Positions 10,047-21,083 of a stretch of 64,000 bases of DNA are shown here, one piece after another (within the stretch, counting starts at the first letter, position 1; each line of letters starts with the position of its first letter). The notes under the pieces are model-generated. The model was not told where the DNA came from. It made no database searches and saw only the letters and a list, made by a program, of their open reading frames with translations. Both the position numbers and the translations under genes were made by a program. The DNA comes from Achatina immaculata (lineage: Eukaryota > Mollusca > Gastropoda > Stylommatophora > Achatinidae): assembly GCA_009760885.1 (NCBI GenBank), contig CM019714.1, positions 4,644,312 to 4,708,311 of the forward strand, given 5' to 3'.

Positions 10047-10138
10047 AATCGAATTGTATGTTCTGTTTGCTCGGATAATTGTCTTTTTGTATGTTTGTAT
10101 AGTTTTTGTGTGTTTGTCCTTTGTATACTTGTCTGTCT
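10047..10138 (+). repeat. Left arm of a perfect 92-bp inverted repeat
   Basis: Begins AATCGAATTGTATGTTCTGT and ends TTTGTATACTTGTCTGTCT. Its exact reverse complement lies at 13943-14034. No target duplication was recognised just outside the arms. Confidence 0.9.
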
Positions 10139-10428
10139 ACATATAAAGTTTAAATACTATTATCCGATAATGTCCACAGCAGACAATAAACAAATATTAG
10201 ACAGGCAGCAGCAAAACAACAGGTTCAACATGCGCTACTTAGTCTGTCTATTGTCTGTCTGCTGTCTGTTCTGTTTACGGTCACAAAACCCGTGTTTGTT
10301 CTGATGCCCAGCTTCTATCCTCTACGCCACATTTTAGGAAAGAAAGAAGACGAGAGATCAGTACAAAAGTGACCATGAAGGAGACATAACACAAATGGTG
10401 GACAGAGCGGGTTCCTTTGTGTATATCT
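10139..10428. other. No gene recognised
   Basis: Simple spacer rich in CTGTCT/GACAG words, inside the inverted-repeat arms. Confidence 0.4.
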
Positions 10429-10562
10429 CCAGGTCTATGGGCGATATTTGTTGGTGGTTGTCTAGTGGTTGTCAGGTGGTTGTCTAGTGGATGTCGGGTG
10501 GTTGTCTGTTGGTTGTCTGGTGGTTGTCAGTTGATTGTCTGGTGGTTGCCTGGTGGAATATA
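10429..10562. repeat. Short tandem repeat, GGTGGTTGTCT-like unit
   Basis: Variable copies of GTGGTTGTCTGGTGGTTGTC. The open frame is repeat-derived. Confidence 0.75.
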
Positions 10563-10794
10563 CTGTGAGATATCTCTGAGTATTTCATCAGGTATGAAGA
10601 TGCGAACGAATAAGAAGAAGAAGATCAGGTATGAAGTCGTATCATGTTTTAGACACAAATTTCAAAACAGCTCATAAAAGAGGTCGCTACGCAGACAAAC
10701 AGTACCAGGTATCTAAGACAAGGGGTCGCTTGGCGTATTCAAGGCAGTGGCACCTTGTACACGTCTACAGCCTCGCTGTTGTCGATGTGGCCGA

Positions 10795-10985
10795 GTGGTG
10801 GGAGGAGCTTGTAGATAGAACGGGTGGGAGGAGTTTGTAGATAGAACGGGTGGGATGAGCTTGTAGATAGAACGGGTGGGAGGAGCTTGTAGATAGAACG
10901 GGTGGGAGGAGCTTGTAGATAGAACGGGTGGGAGGAGCTTATAGATAGAATTGGTGGGAGGAGCTTGTAGATAGAACTGGGTAGT
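10795..10985. repeat. Minisatellite, 26-bp unit (GGTGGGAGGAGCTTGTAGAT)
   Basis: About seven copies, grading directly into the related 26-27-bp array that follows. The half-unit CTTGTAGATAGAAC is shared by both, so they are variants of one array. Confidence 0.9.
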
Positions 10986-13022
10986 AGGACCTTGTAGAGA
11001 GAATAGTTAGTAGGACCTTGTAGAGAGAATAGTTAGTAGGACCTTGTAGAGAGAATAGTTAGTAGGACCTTGTAGAGAGAATAGTTAGTAGGACCTTGTA
11101 GAGAGAATAGTTAGTAGGACCTTGTAGAGAGAATAGTTAGTAGGACCTTGTAGAGAGAATAGTTAGTAGGACCTTGTAGAGAGAATAGTTAGTAGGACGT
11201 TGTAGAGATAATAGTTAGTAGGACCTTGTAGAGAGAATAGTTAGTATGGCGTTGTAGATAGAATAGTTAGTAGGACCTTGTAGATAGAATGAATGAATGA
11301 ATAATCTTTATTTTTCAAGGGTAAAGAATTGGGCACAAAACACATTCTGCCCTTCATCACTCCATCTTTCATTCTTCCCACACACTTGATTTAGTACAAA
11401 AATACAAATTAAATTAGGAAAAACATATCAAAAGAGTGTAAGATTTAACTACTACATTCAAGGTAAAAGAGAAGAAGTAATTAACCTAATAAAATAGCAC
11501 TCACGCACACATACACACGCAGACATATACATAAATAAAAATACATTGTAAATACAGATCTTCTAACATATGTTTTTTTTAACAAACATTAAAATAATTT
11601 CTAACAATATCTAACAAGTTGCTTTTCTAACTATGTCACTGAAGTACTTGATGGTTTACGAGCCATGTGTTGAGAGAGTACTGGCTATTTTATGGAGGCA
11701 TATAATTACAAGCAAGTAAATAATGAAACAGGTTTGAGTTAAAGGATGAAGTATTACCAATGGATTTTAAATTGTAGGGGAGGGTGTTCCAGAGCTGTAC
11801 TGCAGAGTATGCAAGGCTTTTCTTGTACATATCAATTCTGGGTTTAGGAAGAAGACAGTTTTTTAAACGCTGGCTATGTAATAGTTAGTAGGACCTTGTA
11901 GAGAGAATAGTTAGTATGACCTTGTAGAGAGAATAGTTAGTAGGACGTTGTAGAGAGAATAGTTAGTAGGACCTTGTAGAGAGAATAGTTAGTAGGACCT
12001 TGTAGAGAGAATAGTTAGTAGGACCTTGTAGAGAGAATAGTTAGTAGGACCTTGTAGATAGAACTGAGTAGTAGGACCTTGTAGATAGAATAGTTAGTAG
12101 GACGTTGTAGAGAGAATAGTCAGTAGGACCTTGTAGAGAGAATAGTTAGTAGGACCTTGTAGATAGAACTGAGTAGTAGGACCTTGTAGATAGAACTGAG
12201 TAGTAGGACCTTGTAGATAGAACTGAGTAGTAGGACCTTGTAGATAGAACTGAGTAGTAGGACCTTGTAGAGAGAATAGTTAGTAGGACCTTGTAGATAG
12301 AACGGATGACAGAACCTTATAGAAAGAACGGATAGTAGGACCTTGTAGATAGAACGGATGACAGAACCTTATAGAAAGAACGGATGGTAGGACCTTGTAG
12401 ATAGAAGGGGTGGTAGGATGTTGTAGGCAGAACTGATAGTAGGACCTTGCAGATAAAACGGGTAGTATGACATTATAGGTAGAACGAGCTGTAGGACCTT
12501 GTAGATAGAACTGGTGGTATGACATTGTAGATAGAATGGGGAGTAGGACCTTGTAGATAGAGCGGGCAGTATGATCTTGTAGATATAACAGTTAGCAGGA
12601 CCTTGTAGATATAACACGCTATAGGATCGTGTAGATATAACAGGTAGCAAGACCTTGTAGATAGAACACGCAGCAGGACCTTGTAGATAAAACAGGTAGC
12701 AGGACTTTGTAGATAGAACACGTAGCATGACCTTGTAGATAAAACAGGTAGCAGGACCTTGTAGATAAAACAGGTAGCAGGACCTTGTAGATAAAACAGG
12801 TAGCAGGACCTTGTAGATAAAACAGGTAGCAGGACCTTGTAGATAAAACAGGTAGCAGGACCTTGTAGATAAAACAGGTAGCAGGACCTTGTAGATAAAA
12901 CAGGTAGCAGGACCTTGTAGATAAAACAGTTAGCAGGACCTTGTAGATAGAACACGTAGCAGGACCTTGTAGATAGAACACGTAGCAGGACCTTGTAGAT
13001 AGAACACATAGCAGGACCTTGG
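10986..13022. repeat. Minisatellite, 26-27-bp unit, split by a LINE-type insertion
   Basis: Copies of AGTAGGACCTTGTAGAGAGA plus ATAGTT at 10986-11286 and 11879-12300. Variants with GATAGAAC(G/A) and AAAACAGGTAGC continue to 13022. An inserted element occupies 11287-11878. Variant types are clustered, as expected from local unequal exchange. The minus-strand frames of 119-196 aa (YLQGPA-like peptides) are products of the array. Confidence 0.92.
11287..11878 (-). mobile_element. Non-LTR 3' end, (TGAA)n-tailed family
   Basis: On the minus strand it ends with a poorly polyadenylated 3' end (AATAAAGATT region) and a (TTCA)n tail at 11287-11302. The signature block is GGGCAGAATG followed by CCCAATTCTTTACCCTTGAA. 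Copies of the signature occur at 14193-14330 (minus), about 30600-30845 (plus) and 39150-39395 (plus). No RT or endonuclease frame is visible, so it is either the 3' UTR of a LINE or a SINE that borrows one. It interrupts the 26-bp array. Confidence 0.7.
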
Positions 13023-13560
13023 ACAGGCGTGGGACAGGCGGCTGGTCTGAGGCAAGCTTCCACATATTGTGGCTTTGAAAGTTACTCTGAACATGAATCT
13101 TCTCCCCTGACAGGAAACCACGTGATCTTAATGTCACGAAACAGAAGAAAGTTGCATCTCATCCAATCGCGTACGATTCCCGTCTTGGCGGTTACTAGAG
13201 AAGTTCCTATTTGTTCGATGTATCGAGGAGCTTTCCCGGGGAACTGTCTGACTAACAAATAACAGAAATATATTTGACAATAAGTAACAGTTACATTCAA
13301 AAGAAAGTCAAGATTAATCTATACTTGTCAGAGAACAAGCAGACAAACAACCAGCCCGAAGTATCTGAAAATAGCAGAGGTGTGGTTGTGGACACAGATG
13401 CAGCATTCGCATGCCTCAACCATCAGAAAAAGAAATAATAATGTTCTGGGAGAGAAAGTAGAACATTTTTTGTTCATTTAAAAAAAAGGACAAAAACTAC
13501 TTGAACATCTCATGAGATAGAAAAGCTCTAGGTTTTGAATTTTACACCGAAAAATTAAGA
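13023..13560. other. No gene recognised
   Basis: Non-repetitive sequence between two minisatellites. No protein domain, RNA gene or transposon was recognised. Confidence 0.4.
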
Positions 13561-13574
13561 AAGAAAACGTAAGA

Positions 13575-13970
13575 AATCAAGCGACAATACCTGGACAAAC
13601 AGACAGACAAGTATACAAGCGACAATACCTGGACAAATAGACAGACAGGTATACAAGCGACAATATCTGGACAAATAGACAGACAAGTATACAGGCGACA
13701 ATACCTGGACAAACAGACAGACATGTATACAAGCGACAATACCTGGACAAACAGACAGACAAGTATACAAGCGACAATACCTGGATAAACAGACAGACAA
13801 GTATACATGCGATAATACCTGGACAAATAGACAGACAAGTATACATGCGACAAAACCTGGACAAACAGACAGACAAGTATACAAGCGACAATACCTGGAC
13901 AAACAGACAGACAAGTATACAAGCGACAATATCTGGATAAACAGACAGACAAGTATACAAAGGACAAACA
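13575..13970. repeat. Minisatellite, 38-bp unit, ~10 copies
   Basis: Unit GACAATACCTGGACAAACAG plus ACAGACAAGTATACAAGC. The three overlapping minus-strand frames (132-172 aa, repeated CLSVCPGIVAC) exist because the unit is stop-poor in all frames of that strand. The array grows out of the right arm of the 92-bp inverted repeat, which supplies the AGACAGACAAGTATAC half. Confidence 0.92.
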
Positions 13971-14034
13971 CACAAAAACTATACAAACATACAAAAAGAC
14001 AATTATCCGAGCAAACAGAACATACAATTCGATT
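13943..14034 (-). repeat. Right arm of the perfect 92-bp inverted repeat
   Basis: Exact reverse complement of 10047-10138. It overlaps the end of the 38-bp minisatellite. Confidence 0.9.
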
Positions 14035-14061
14035 AAAAAGACAAATATAAAAACAGACAAT

Positions 14062-14919
14062 AAAAAATGTAGAGAGAGGGAGAGAGAGAGAGTTGTAGTG
14101 TAAAGAAATAAGTATAGAGAGATAAGTGTAGCTTAGAGAGAGAGAGAGAGGGAGGGGGAGGGAGAGAGTTGTAGAGTAAAGAGATAAATATAGAGATTGA
14201 TTGATTGATTGATCTTTATTTCAAAAGGGTTAAGAATTGGGCACGCAGGCTGTCTGACATTCTGCCCTTTATCATACATCTTTCACTCTATTCCAGACAT
14301 TCTACAAATATGCTGTTCATATAACAAACAGATAAGTGTAGCATAGAAAGAAAGGGAGTTGTAGAGTAAAGAGATAAGACTAGAGAGATAAGTGTAGCGT
14401 AGAAAGAGAGGGAGTTGTAGAGTAAAGAGATAAGAATAGAGATATGAGTGTAGCATAGAGAGAGAGGGGGGAGATGTAGAGTAAAGAGATAAGCATAGAG
14501 AGATAAGTGCAGCGTAGAGAGAGAGAGAGAGAGTTGTAGAGTAAAGAGATAAGTATAGAGAGATAAGTGTAGCGTAGAGAAATAGAGAGAGAGAGAGAGA
14601 GAGAGTTGTAAAGTAAAGCGATAAGTATAGAGAGATAAATGTAGCATAGAGGGAGAGAGTTGTAGAGGAAAGAGATAAGTATAGAAAGATAAGTGTAGAG
14701 TAAAGAGAGAAAAAGTTGTATAGTAAAGAGATAAGTATAGAGAGATGAGTGTAGCGTAGAGAGAAAGAGAGGTTGGGAGTAAAGAGATAAGTATAGAGAT
14801 ATAAGTGTATAGCGCAGACACAGAGAGAGTTGTACAGTAAAGAGATAAGTATAGAGAGATAAGTGTAGCATATATAGAGAGAGTTGTAGAGCAAAGAGAT
14901 AAGTATAGATAAGTGTAGC

Positions 14920-14963
<44 letters not shown>

Positions 14964-15135
14964 GTAGAGTAAAGAAATAAGTATAGGAAGATAAGTGTAG
15001 AGAGATAAGTGTAGAGAGATAATTATAGAGAGATAAGTATAGAGAGATATGTGTAGAGAGATAAGTATAGAGATATAAGTGTAGAGAGATAAGTATAGAG
15101 AGATAAGTATAGAGAGATAAGTATAGACTGAAAGA
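14062..15135. repeat. GA-rich minisatellite, ~60-bp unit
   Basis: Copies of GTTGTAGAGTAAAGAGATAA plus GTATAGAGAGATAAGTGTAG, with variable (GA)n stretches. It shortens to GAGAGATAAGTATA units after 15000. Minus-strand frames of 177-252 aa rich in Ser/Leu/Tyr are artefacts. An inserted element lies at 14193-14330. Confidence 0.9.
14193..14330 (-). mobile_element. Short insertion of the (TGAA)/(ATCA)-tailed non-LTR family
   Basis: Minus-strand copy with a (GATT)n run at 14195-14213 and the block AAAAGGGTTAAGAATTGGGC, then CATTCTGCCCTTTATCATAC. It is the reverse orientation of the element at 39150-39395, with which it shares nearly the whole sequence. It lies inside the GA-rich array. Confidence 0.75.
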
Positions 15136-15540
15136 CAAGTATTAAAAAAACACCTGTTAGAGAAAGAAATGGCTCAAAATCGTGACTCCATTTCTTTGAA
15201 CATGCGTAGAGAGAAAGATATGTGAAGAAAGTAGTTGTACCGTGAAAAGTGTGACAGACACAGGTGTACCAAGACAAATGTACACATATCTAAAGAGACA
15301 AATGTACAGAGAAAAGTGTGCACAGACAAGCGTGAAGAGACAAGTGTACATAGACAAAAGTACAGACAAGTTTGAAGACAAATGGAGACTAGGCCAGACA
15401 GGCTGTTTCCTAGTTTCTGTTTAAGGGAGGTAAGATTTAAAATTCTCGCTTTAGTACCGCATTGAGTTATTCCCCCTACAGTGTGTCTTCAATAGCTGGC
15501 AGTTCTTGTTTGGTTCTTGCTGAAACAATTGAATTTGATC
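15136..15540. other. Degenerate GACAAGTGTACA-type repeats and spacer
   Basis: 15240-15375 has variable copies of AGACAAATGTACA-like words. The remainder has no recognisable content. Confidence 0.5.
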
Positions 15541-16062
15541 AATCACGTTTGTGACACACAGGTCTTCAGTGATCATTCACATTTGTGACAACACAACCCA
15601 TCAGTGATCTCTCACATTTGTGACACGCAGAAACAAGTCATTAGTCACAGTTATTTCCTCTTAATTTCTCAGTCACAGATAGTTCCTCTTATTTTTTCAG
15701 TCACAGTTAGTTCCTTTTAGTTTCTCAGTCACAGTTAGTTCCTCTTATTTTTTCAGTCACAGTTAGTTCCTTTTAGTTTCTCAGTCACAGTTAATTCCTC
15801 TTAGTTTCTCAGCCACAGTTTGTTCCTTTTAATTTCTCAGTCACAGTTATTTCTTCTTAGTTTCTCAGCCACAGTTAGCTCCTCTTAGTTTCTTGGTCAC
15901 AGTTAGTTCCTCTTACTTTCTCAGTCACAGTTAGTTCCTCTTAGTTTCTCAGCCACACTTAGTTCCTCTTAGTTTCTCAGTCACAGTTAGTTCCTCTTAC
16001 TTTCTCAGTCACAGTTAGTTCCTCTTACTTTCTCAGTCACAGTTAGTTCCTCTTAGTTTCTC
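15541..16062. repeat. Minisatellite, 28-bp unit, ~15 copies
   Basis: First a few copies of TCATTCACATTTGTGACA (to 15640), then a regular 28-bp array of TCAGTCACAGTTAGTTCCTC plus TTAGTTTC. Confidence 0.88.
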
Positions 16063-16890
16063 ATCGTCTTAAACATCACCAAACTCTGGAAAGTTCCAGC
16101 AAAGATATAAACTGCCAGTGACTGAATGTTGCGGCAATTTTGATCACGTGATAGGTGATAAAATTACAGTTACGGCAACCTTCAGTTTAACGGGACATGG
16201 ATATAAGGGACTTCAGATGTACATACCGGACAAATAACAGCACGGCGCCTAACTCTGTACACACTTTCAAGAAGGTGCACCAAAATATGACATCATCACC
16301 ATCAACTTGTGCCATTTAGCCCCGGATCTCTGACTTCAACGTCGTTTTGGTCACTTGCGACCTTCTCCAAGGCCAGAGCTATTCACAGGTAAGCTGTGGA
16401 AATCTCGACACCTGTTGACCACACCTGGAAAGAGGACAGGTTCCCGTAGGAGAGCAACTTTAAATAAACGCCCTGCCAGGTGCGTGGCGTTGGTGGCTCT
16501 GTGGTTGCCAGCAAAACTATGACAGGCTAAGATTTCCCTGCGTCTACTGACTCCGATGACGCAGTTTATTCATACCAGTGTTATTTTAGCGTCGTCAACA
16601 CCGGAAACTGTTTACGATCGCGGCTGCGTTTCTTTCAACAAATGTTAAGTTCGCCAGTGTCTAGTTCCAATATAAACTCGACTATCTGAGTTCTGAGTGA
16701 TACGTCTCGTCACCTGCTCTTCTTTTCATCAACTTGACGTCTTTCATCTTCCTGCCGGCTATTCTATTCATCAATTCCAACACTTTACTCGGCCGTTCGT
16801 GTTCTCTGACGCTAAACCTTTTTAACCTGGAGAGTTTGCTGTATACGAAGCCACGGCTTATGTAGCTATACATGAGGTGTTATCGTGTAC
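16063..16890. other. Single-copy-looking sequence, no gene recognised
   Basis: About 0.8 kb without tandem structure and with higher GC than its surroundings. A minus-strand open frame (16682-16873, MYSYISRGFVYSKLSRLKRF...) matches no family I can name. The region could hold regulatory or untranslated sequence of the gene cluster, but nothing shows this directly. Confidence 0.35.
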
Positions 16891-16897
16891 AACCTGC

Positions 16898-17344
16898 GGT
16901 CCATCATCATCATCATCATCAGGTGCCGTGCCGACTGGCGTTGGCTATTATGCTTCTCCAGAGTACCTGATCCTTCATCTCCTCTCACACCATCTCATCA
17001 GACTGTCCAGTATCATTTCTCTTGGTCTTCTTCTGAATCTTCTTCCTTCTATTTTTCCTGTTGTTATAATATTTTCAATGCCCCCTCTTCTCATTGCATG
17101 TCCTATGAAAGTACATTGTCTCTCTCTTATCTTTTTGACAAGGTTTTTTTTTGTCTCTCCAGCTCTTCTCCTACATTCTTCATTAGTTATTTTTGCTGTT
17201 CAGGGGATTCGCAACATTCTTCTAATAAACCACATTTCTGCTGCTTCCAATGATTTTTGTGTAGACTTGCCTATTGTCCATGATTCACTTCCATATAACA
17301 AGATAGGTTCAATATAGCATTTTATGAAAAAAAATCCCCAGCAT
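16898..17344 (-). mobile_element. 5'-truncated LINE 3' end, (ATG)n-tailed family
   Basis: Minus-strand copy of the family at 4970-5237, longer at its 5' side (to the MDNRQVYTKIIGSSRNVV-type block near 17280). The tail is an ATC run at 16901-16920. AACCTGC flanks it at 16891-16897 and 17345-17351, a possible 7-bp target duplication. Frames are broken. Confidence 0.78.
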
Positions 17345-17375
17345 AACCTGCATGTAGTTGGAAAAGTGGTCCTTG

Positions 17376-17408
17376 TACGTAAAAAGGTTGGGAAGCCCTG
17401 GTCTACAG
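17376..17408. mobile_element. Possible hAT-type terminal sequence
   Basis: AAAAAGGTTGGGAAGCCCTG, read on the other strand as CAGGGCTTCCCAACCTTTTT, resembles the terminal inverted repeat of hAT elements and their MITEs. No partner repeat was found nearby, so this is at best a fragment. Confidence 0.35.
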
Positions 17409-18155
17409 CACATCAGCATTCATCTTTTCTCAAATGTTAGTCTGCGTTGTTTCAGTTCAGTTTTTGGTACCTGACCTTGCTTTTGTATGATCCCTAGTGT
17501 GTGTGTGTGTGCGCGTGTGTGTGTTACTGACAGACAGATTGACGTGCTTAGCCACACATTCTGCCTGTCAATGAAGTGTGTTTAATCTGTCAGTCAGGTG
17601 TGTCATTCCTCTGTCAAGAAGAACATAAATATGATGCCGGGTACCAGAGTGTGGGGGGATCTGTGGGTCAGTTTCGTGTCATGTCAACCTTGTCACGTTT
17701 CTGTTTGTTTCCTACACCTTTCTCTCTCTTTTTTTTCCTGTTTCACCTGAGACCTGTAACACATCTGTCATGTCCAACTAGCGGACGTTAGAGATTCAGA
17801 AGGTCAGAACTGCTCATGCAATTCTCGTTAATATTCTAACTTCTGGCAGAAAAAACTTGAAAGAATTAAGCTTTAAAAAACACGCACATACTCACACATA
17901 CACACACACACACATACACACACCTCATACACACACACACACACAGTGTGTAGAACAGAAGCCGGAAATCAGCAACCAAAAAATCGAAGACTCCGACAAG
18001 AAGAAATGAAAATGGAGGCTGTCCTTGACCCCGTGTGTCATAAAGGGGAGAGAAGTCTGCCTACTTTCAGCTGCATCATCTGTTGCATGCAGACATGAGA
18101 GGCACAATGTCTGCTGCATAATGAGTTCTTCTTTTCAGTCCTTAATCCAGTCCAT
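17409..18155. other. No gene recognised; (TG)n and (CA)n tracts
   Basis: Holds (TG)n at about 17497-17523 and (CA)n at about 17893-17945. The rest is unassigned spacer. Confidence 0.5.
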
Positions 18156-18159
18156 TTCC

Positions 18160-18890
18160 TTATTTTGTCACATCATCAGATTATGTACATAGATCTCCAT
18201 CATCACATTATGTAGCTCCATCTCAATGATCAGATTATGTACACCCACCTCAATGATCAGATTATGTACACCCATCTCAATGATAAGATTATGTACACCC
18301 ATCTCAATGATAAGATTATGTACACCCATCTCAATGATCAGAGCTGGTAGCTATCAAGATCAAACATACCATCTAGTAAACTACCAAGAGGCGAAAACTA
18401 TAATCCGTAACCAGTGCAGATCTCAATGGAAGAAACAACTGAAATGCAGCAATGAACCAGATCCAATACACCAACTACAAGGACATCAGCAAACCATCCT
18501 CTTTCACCTAAGCTCAGGTCACTGCAGACTACTAAGCTACTTACATCGACTTAAAATGTCTCACACAGACGAGTGCCCATGTGGCAGTGGAGTCCAGACT
18601 CCAGAACATGTCCTTCAAGAGTGCAGAGCTGAGGCGTGAGACATGGCCAGAGGACACAAGCTTAGGGCAAAAGCTTAGGGGCTCCTATTAGGATCTGGAG
18701 AGAACTGCGGGCTTTGCCATGTCAACAGGGATCAGGATCTGATGTTACCAACAACCTCGAACGAAGAAGAAGAAGAGAAGAAGAAGAAGAAGACAGGCCT
18801 CAATCCTCAGATTATATACACTCATCTCAGTCATCAGACTGTGTACAGACATCTCACTCACCATCTTATGTACACACATTTGTATTGCTG
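18160..18890. repeat. Minisatellite, 27-bp unit, split by a LINE end
   Basis: Copies of ATGATCAGATTATGTACACC plus CATCTCA at 18160-18345. Similar, more diverged copies (CAGATTATATACACTCATCT) resume at 18805-18885, after the LINE insertion. Confidence 0.85.
18350..18795 (+). mobile_element. LINE 3' end with zinc-knuckle-like C-terminus and (GAA)n tail
   Basis: Encodes the C-terminal part of an RNase H-class non-LTR polyprotein: LVNYQEAKTIIRNQCRSQWK, FHLSSGHCRLLSYLHRLKMS, then CPCGSGVQTPEHVLQEC (Cys/His motif). After a frameshift near 18640 it reads on to GFAMSTGIRI and stop. The 3' end is CGAACGAAGAAGAAGAAG (about 18760-18795). The order RNase H, CCHC-like segment, GAA tail is typical for this group. 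It is truncated at its 5' side and lies inside the 27-bp minisatellite. A much shorter copy of the same 3' end is at about 50636-50730. Confidence 0.82.
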
Positions 18891-19134
18891 CCGTCCGATT
18901 ATTCTTTTTCCTTGTACTTTCCTTCTTTTACGTATGTTATTATTGCATAATGTCTGTTGATATGAACACAATACTTTAACTTTGTGACTTTTGCGTTGTA
19001 TAATATATCTTTACTTTCAAATTTCAACTGATTTAGTTTGTTCTTGTTTGTTCTTTTCTGTTCATGAAACTCGACATGTTCTTGTGTACAACGAGATTTT
19101 AAGTGTTTTAATTTTCTTGTTCTTGGAACAGAAT

Positions 19135-19515
19135 AGTCTGGAGTGTACATAAAGTCTGATGACTCTTAGATTTTACGCCACAGTCTGGAATGTACATAAA
19201 GTCTAATGAATATTAGATTTTACACCATAGGGTAGTGTGAAGTGTACATAAATTCTGATGACTCTTAGATTTTACACCATAGAGTAGTCTGGAGTGTACA
19301 TAAATTCTGATGAACCTTTGATTTTACACCATAGTCTGGAGTGTACATAAAGTCTGATAACTCTTAGATTTTACACCATAGGGTAGTGTGAAGTGTACAT
19401 ACATTTTGATGACTCTTAGATTTTACACCATAGAGTAGTCCGGAGTGTACATAAATTTTGGTGACTCTCAGCTCTTACACCACAGAGTTGTGTGTAGTGT
19501 ACATAAACTATGATG
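19135..19515. repeat. Tandem repeat, ~60-bp unit, ~6 copies
   Basis: GGAGTGTACATAAAGTCTGA is followed by TGACTCTTAGATTTTACACC. Units vary by loss of a short ATAGAGTAGT segment. The preceding 18890-19135 is unassigned. Confidence 0.82.
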
Positions 19516-19828
19516 GAGAGGGTGAGGACTGTCCTATTAGGAAGTCGGCGACCCACAGCTGATACCCACAGCAGATACCCACAGCTAATATTCTTGGACT
19601 AGCAAGAGGTGCACACTACACACATGCGCCATTTTCTATACCCTAAAGCCAGTCTTTCTAGCAAATAAAAAAAAACCACTTCAAGTTTTAAAGCACATTC
19701 CACCAGAACAAAGCAAACGCTTGTCCCCTCCTGCACTCTTGTTCCAGCAAAGTTGCTTACTCAAGCATGTGCCACTTTGTTTCGGTTCACTGCGTTACCT
19801 GGTCTCACTTTGGCGCAGTCAGGTAAAA
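19516..19828. other. No gene recognised
   Basis: Spacer with a short triplication (ACCCACAGC.GATA at 19550-19590). Otherwise unassigned. Confidence 0.4.
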
Positions 19829-19839
19829 CTTAGGGACCA

Positions 19840-20142
19840 TTCATTCATTCATTTGCGTGTCCCTTGCAGAACTTTGCCTCCCTAACAGCAATCCTGTAGG
19901 CCTCTCAGTTGTCAGCAAGATGTCCTGCTGTGTGCATCTATTTGCAGATTATCAACGATGTCTTGCAGCCATCTTCGCCTTGGTCTTCCTCTCTTTCTTT
20001 TTCCTGAACCCTTCCAATACGGTCTTCTCCAGACTATCATGACGTTTAATGTGTTCAAAATATTCAAGTTTTTTTCTCTTTAAACCTCTTTACTAGCCAG
20101 CCTTCTTCAACGTTAAGTTCTTGTAGTATGGATATATTTGTT
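19840..20142 (-). mobile_element. 5'-truncated RTE-family LINE with perfect 11-bp target-site duplication
   Basis: Minus-strand 3' end of the RTE family: a (TGAA)-like tail at 19840-19851, then on the minus strand the KFRKGH, DLQMDA and KTVLEG blocks. It is bounded exactly by CTTAGGGACCA at 19829-19839 and 20143-20153. Excising the insert restores an uninterrupted sequence. Confidence 0.9.
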
Positions 20143-20153
20143 CTTAGGGACCA

Positions 20154-21071
20154 GCTGGGCCTAAATTTAGAGGCCGAAATCGCCTGTTGTCATCTCAGAA
20201 CTTTCTGTAATATTTCTGATCTAGTCCTTTAAGAACTTGGACACCAGGAAGGACGAGTTCAGTGGGTGACAAGGTCACTATGAAGGTCATACGGTCATGA
20301 CAAGGCGGAAACGCGGAAACGTTAATCATCCAAACATACGAGGCAAACATTCGTCTACATTCTACTCTGAGTGACGTGTTGGTTGCCAGTGGCTGGTCAC
20401 ACACACCAAAGATTCATGTCACTTTACAGGAAACTCAATGTAGACAGTCTCTAACGGTGTGGCCTGTTACAGTTCGCTTATAGTGTCTGTCGCATAATCG
20501 GCAAATGCATGCCTTTTATCCACCGATGTGTCTAGATTTGTCTGGTAATGACCGGTGCGCCTCTCTTCTCGGCGCGCTGCCTAGCTACGCACTTACACCT
20601 GCCTGGTTCCGGTGTGTTAAGGTTATGTACAAGACCTCTGCATCTATTAAAAGTATATACATAAAGTAGGCGACCTCTAAAAGCTACAGGTCCCTGCACA
20701 GGAAGTTGTGTTACATAAAGTTAACTTCCAGAAACTTGACAGTAAATTTGTTTGTAAGTTTTGCACAAAATTACAGTCCCTGAAATTTTAACATCGTCAC
20801 AGTTTTTACTGGCCTGCGTTTATTCGTAACGGCCTGTGATGTTGGGATATTTCTTTCGGTAAGTGCCTGATAATTTACCTGTGTATGAACATCCATTCTT
20901 CACTTGCCGACCCAGCTTTTTTGCTCATTTTTTTCAGTGCAGATCACAGTTAAGAGAAATTTTTAAAAAATTATTTCCGGGAAGCAAAGTGAAGAACTGT
21001 ACGCCTCTGCAGTAGAAATGTCTGTTCTTAATTCCTCTGATGTCATCTATCTTCTTCAACCTAGGTGTCCA
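20154..21071. other. Single-copy-looking sequence, no gene recognised
   Basis: About 0.9 kb without tandem structure. The only frame over 60 codons (minus, 20195-20404) has no recognisable domain. Not assigned. Confidence 0.4.
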
Positions 21072-21083
21072 CCTGCTTTAAAT

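Noticed and set aside
12280..13137. Minus-strand frames of 119-196 codons (FYLQGPATC-like repeats)
   Set aside because: 26-27-bp minisatellite read in stop-free frames. No start context, splice sites or domain.
14283..15277. Ser/Leu/Tyr-rich minus-strand frames up to 252 codons resembling membrane segments
   Set aside because: Low-complexity translation of a GA-rich array. Apparent hydrophobicity follows from CT-rich codons.
16682..16873. 63-codon minus-strand frame (MYSYISRGFVYSKLSRLKRF)
   Set aside because: Short, no known family, no splice context. Chance frames of this size are expected in 64 kb.
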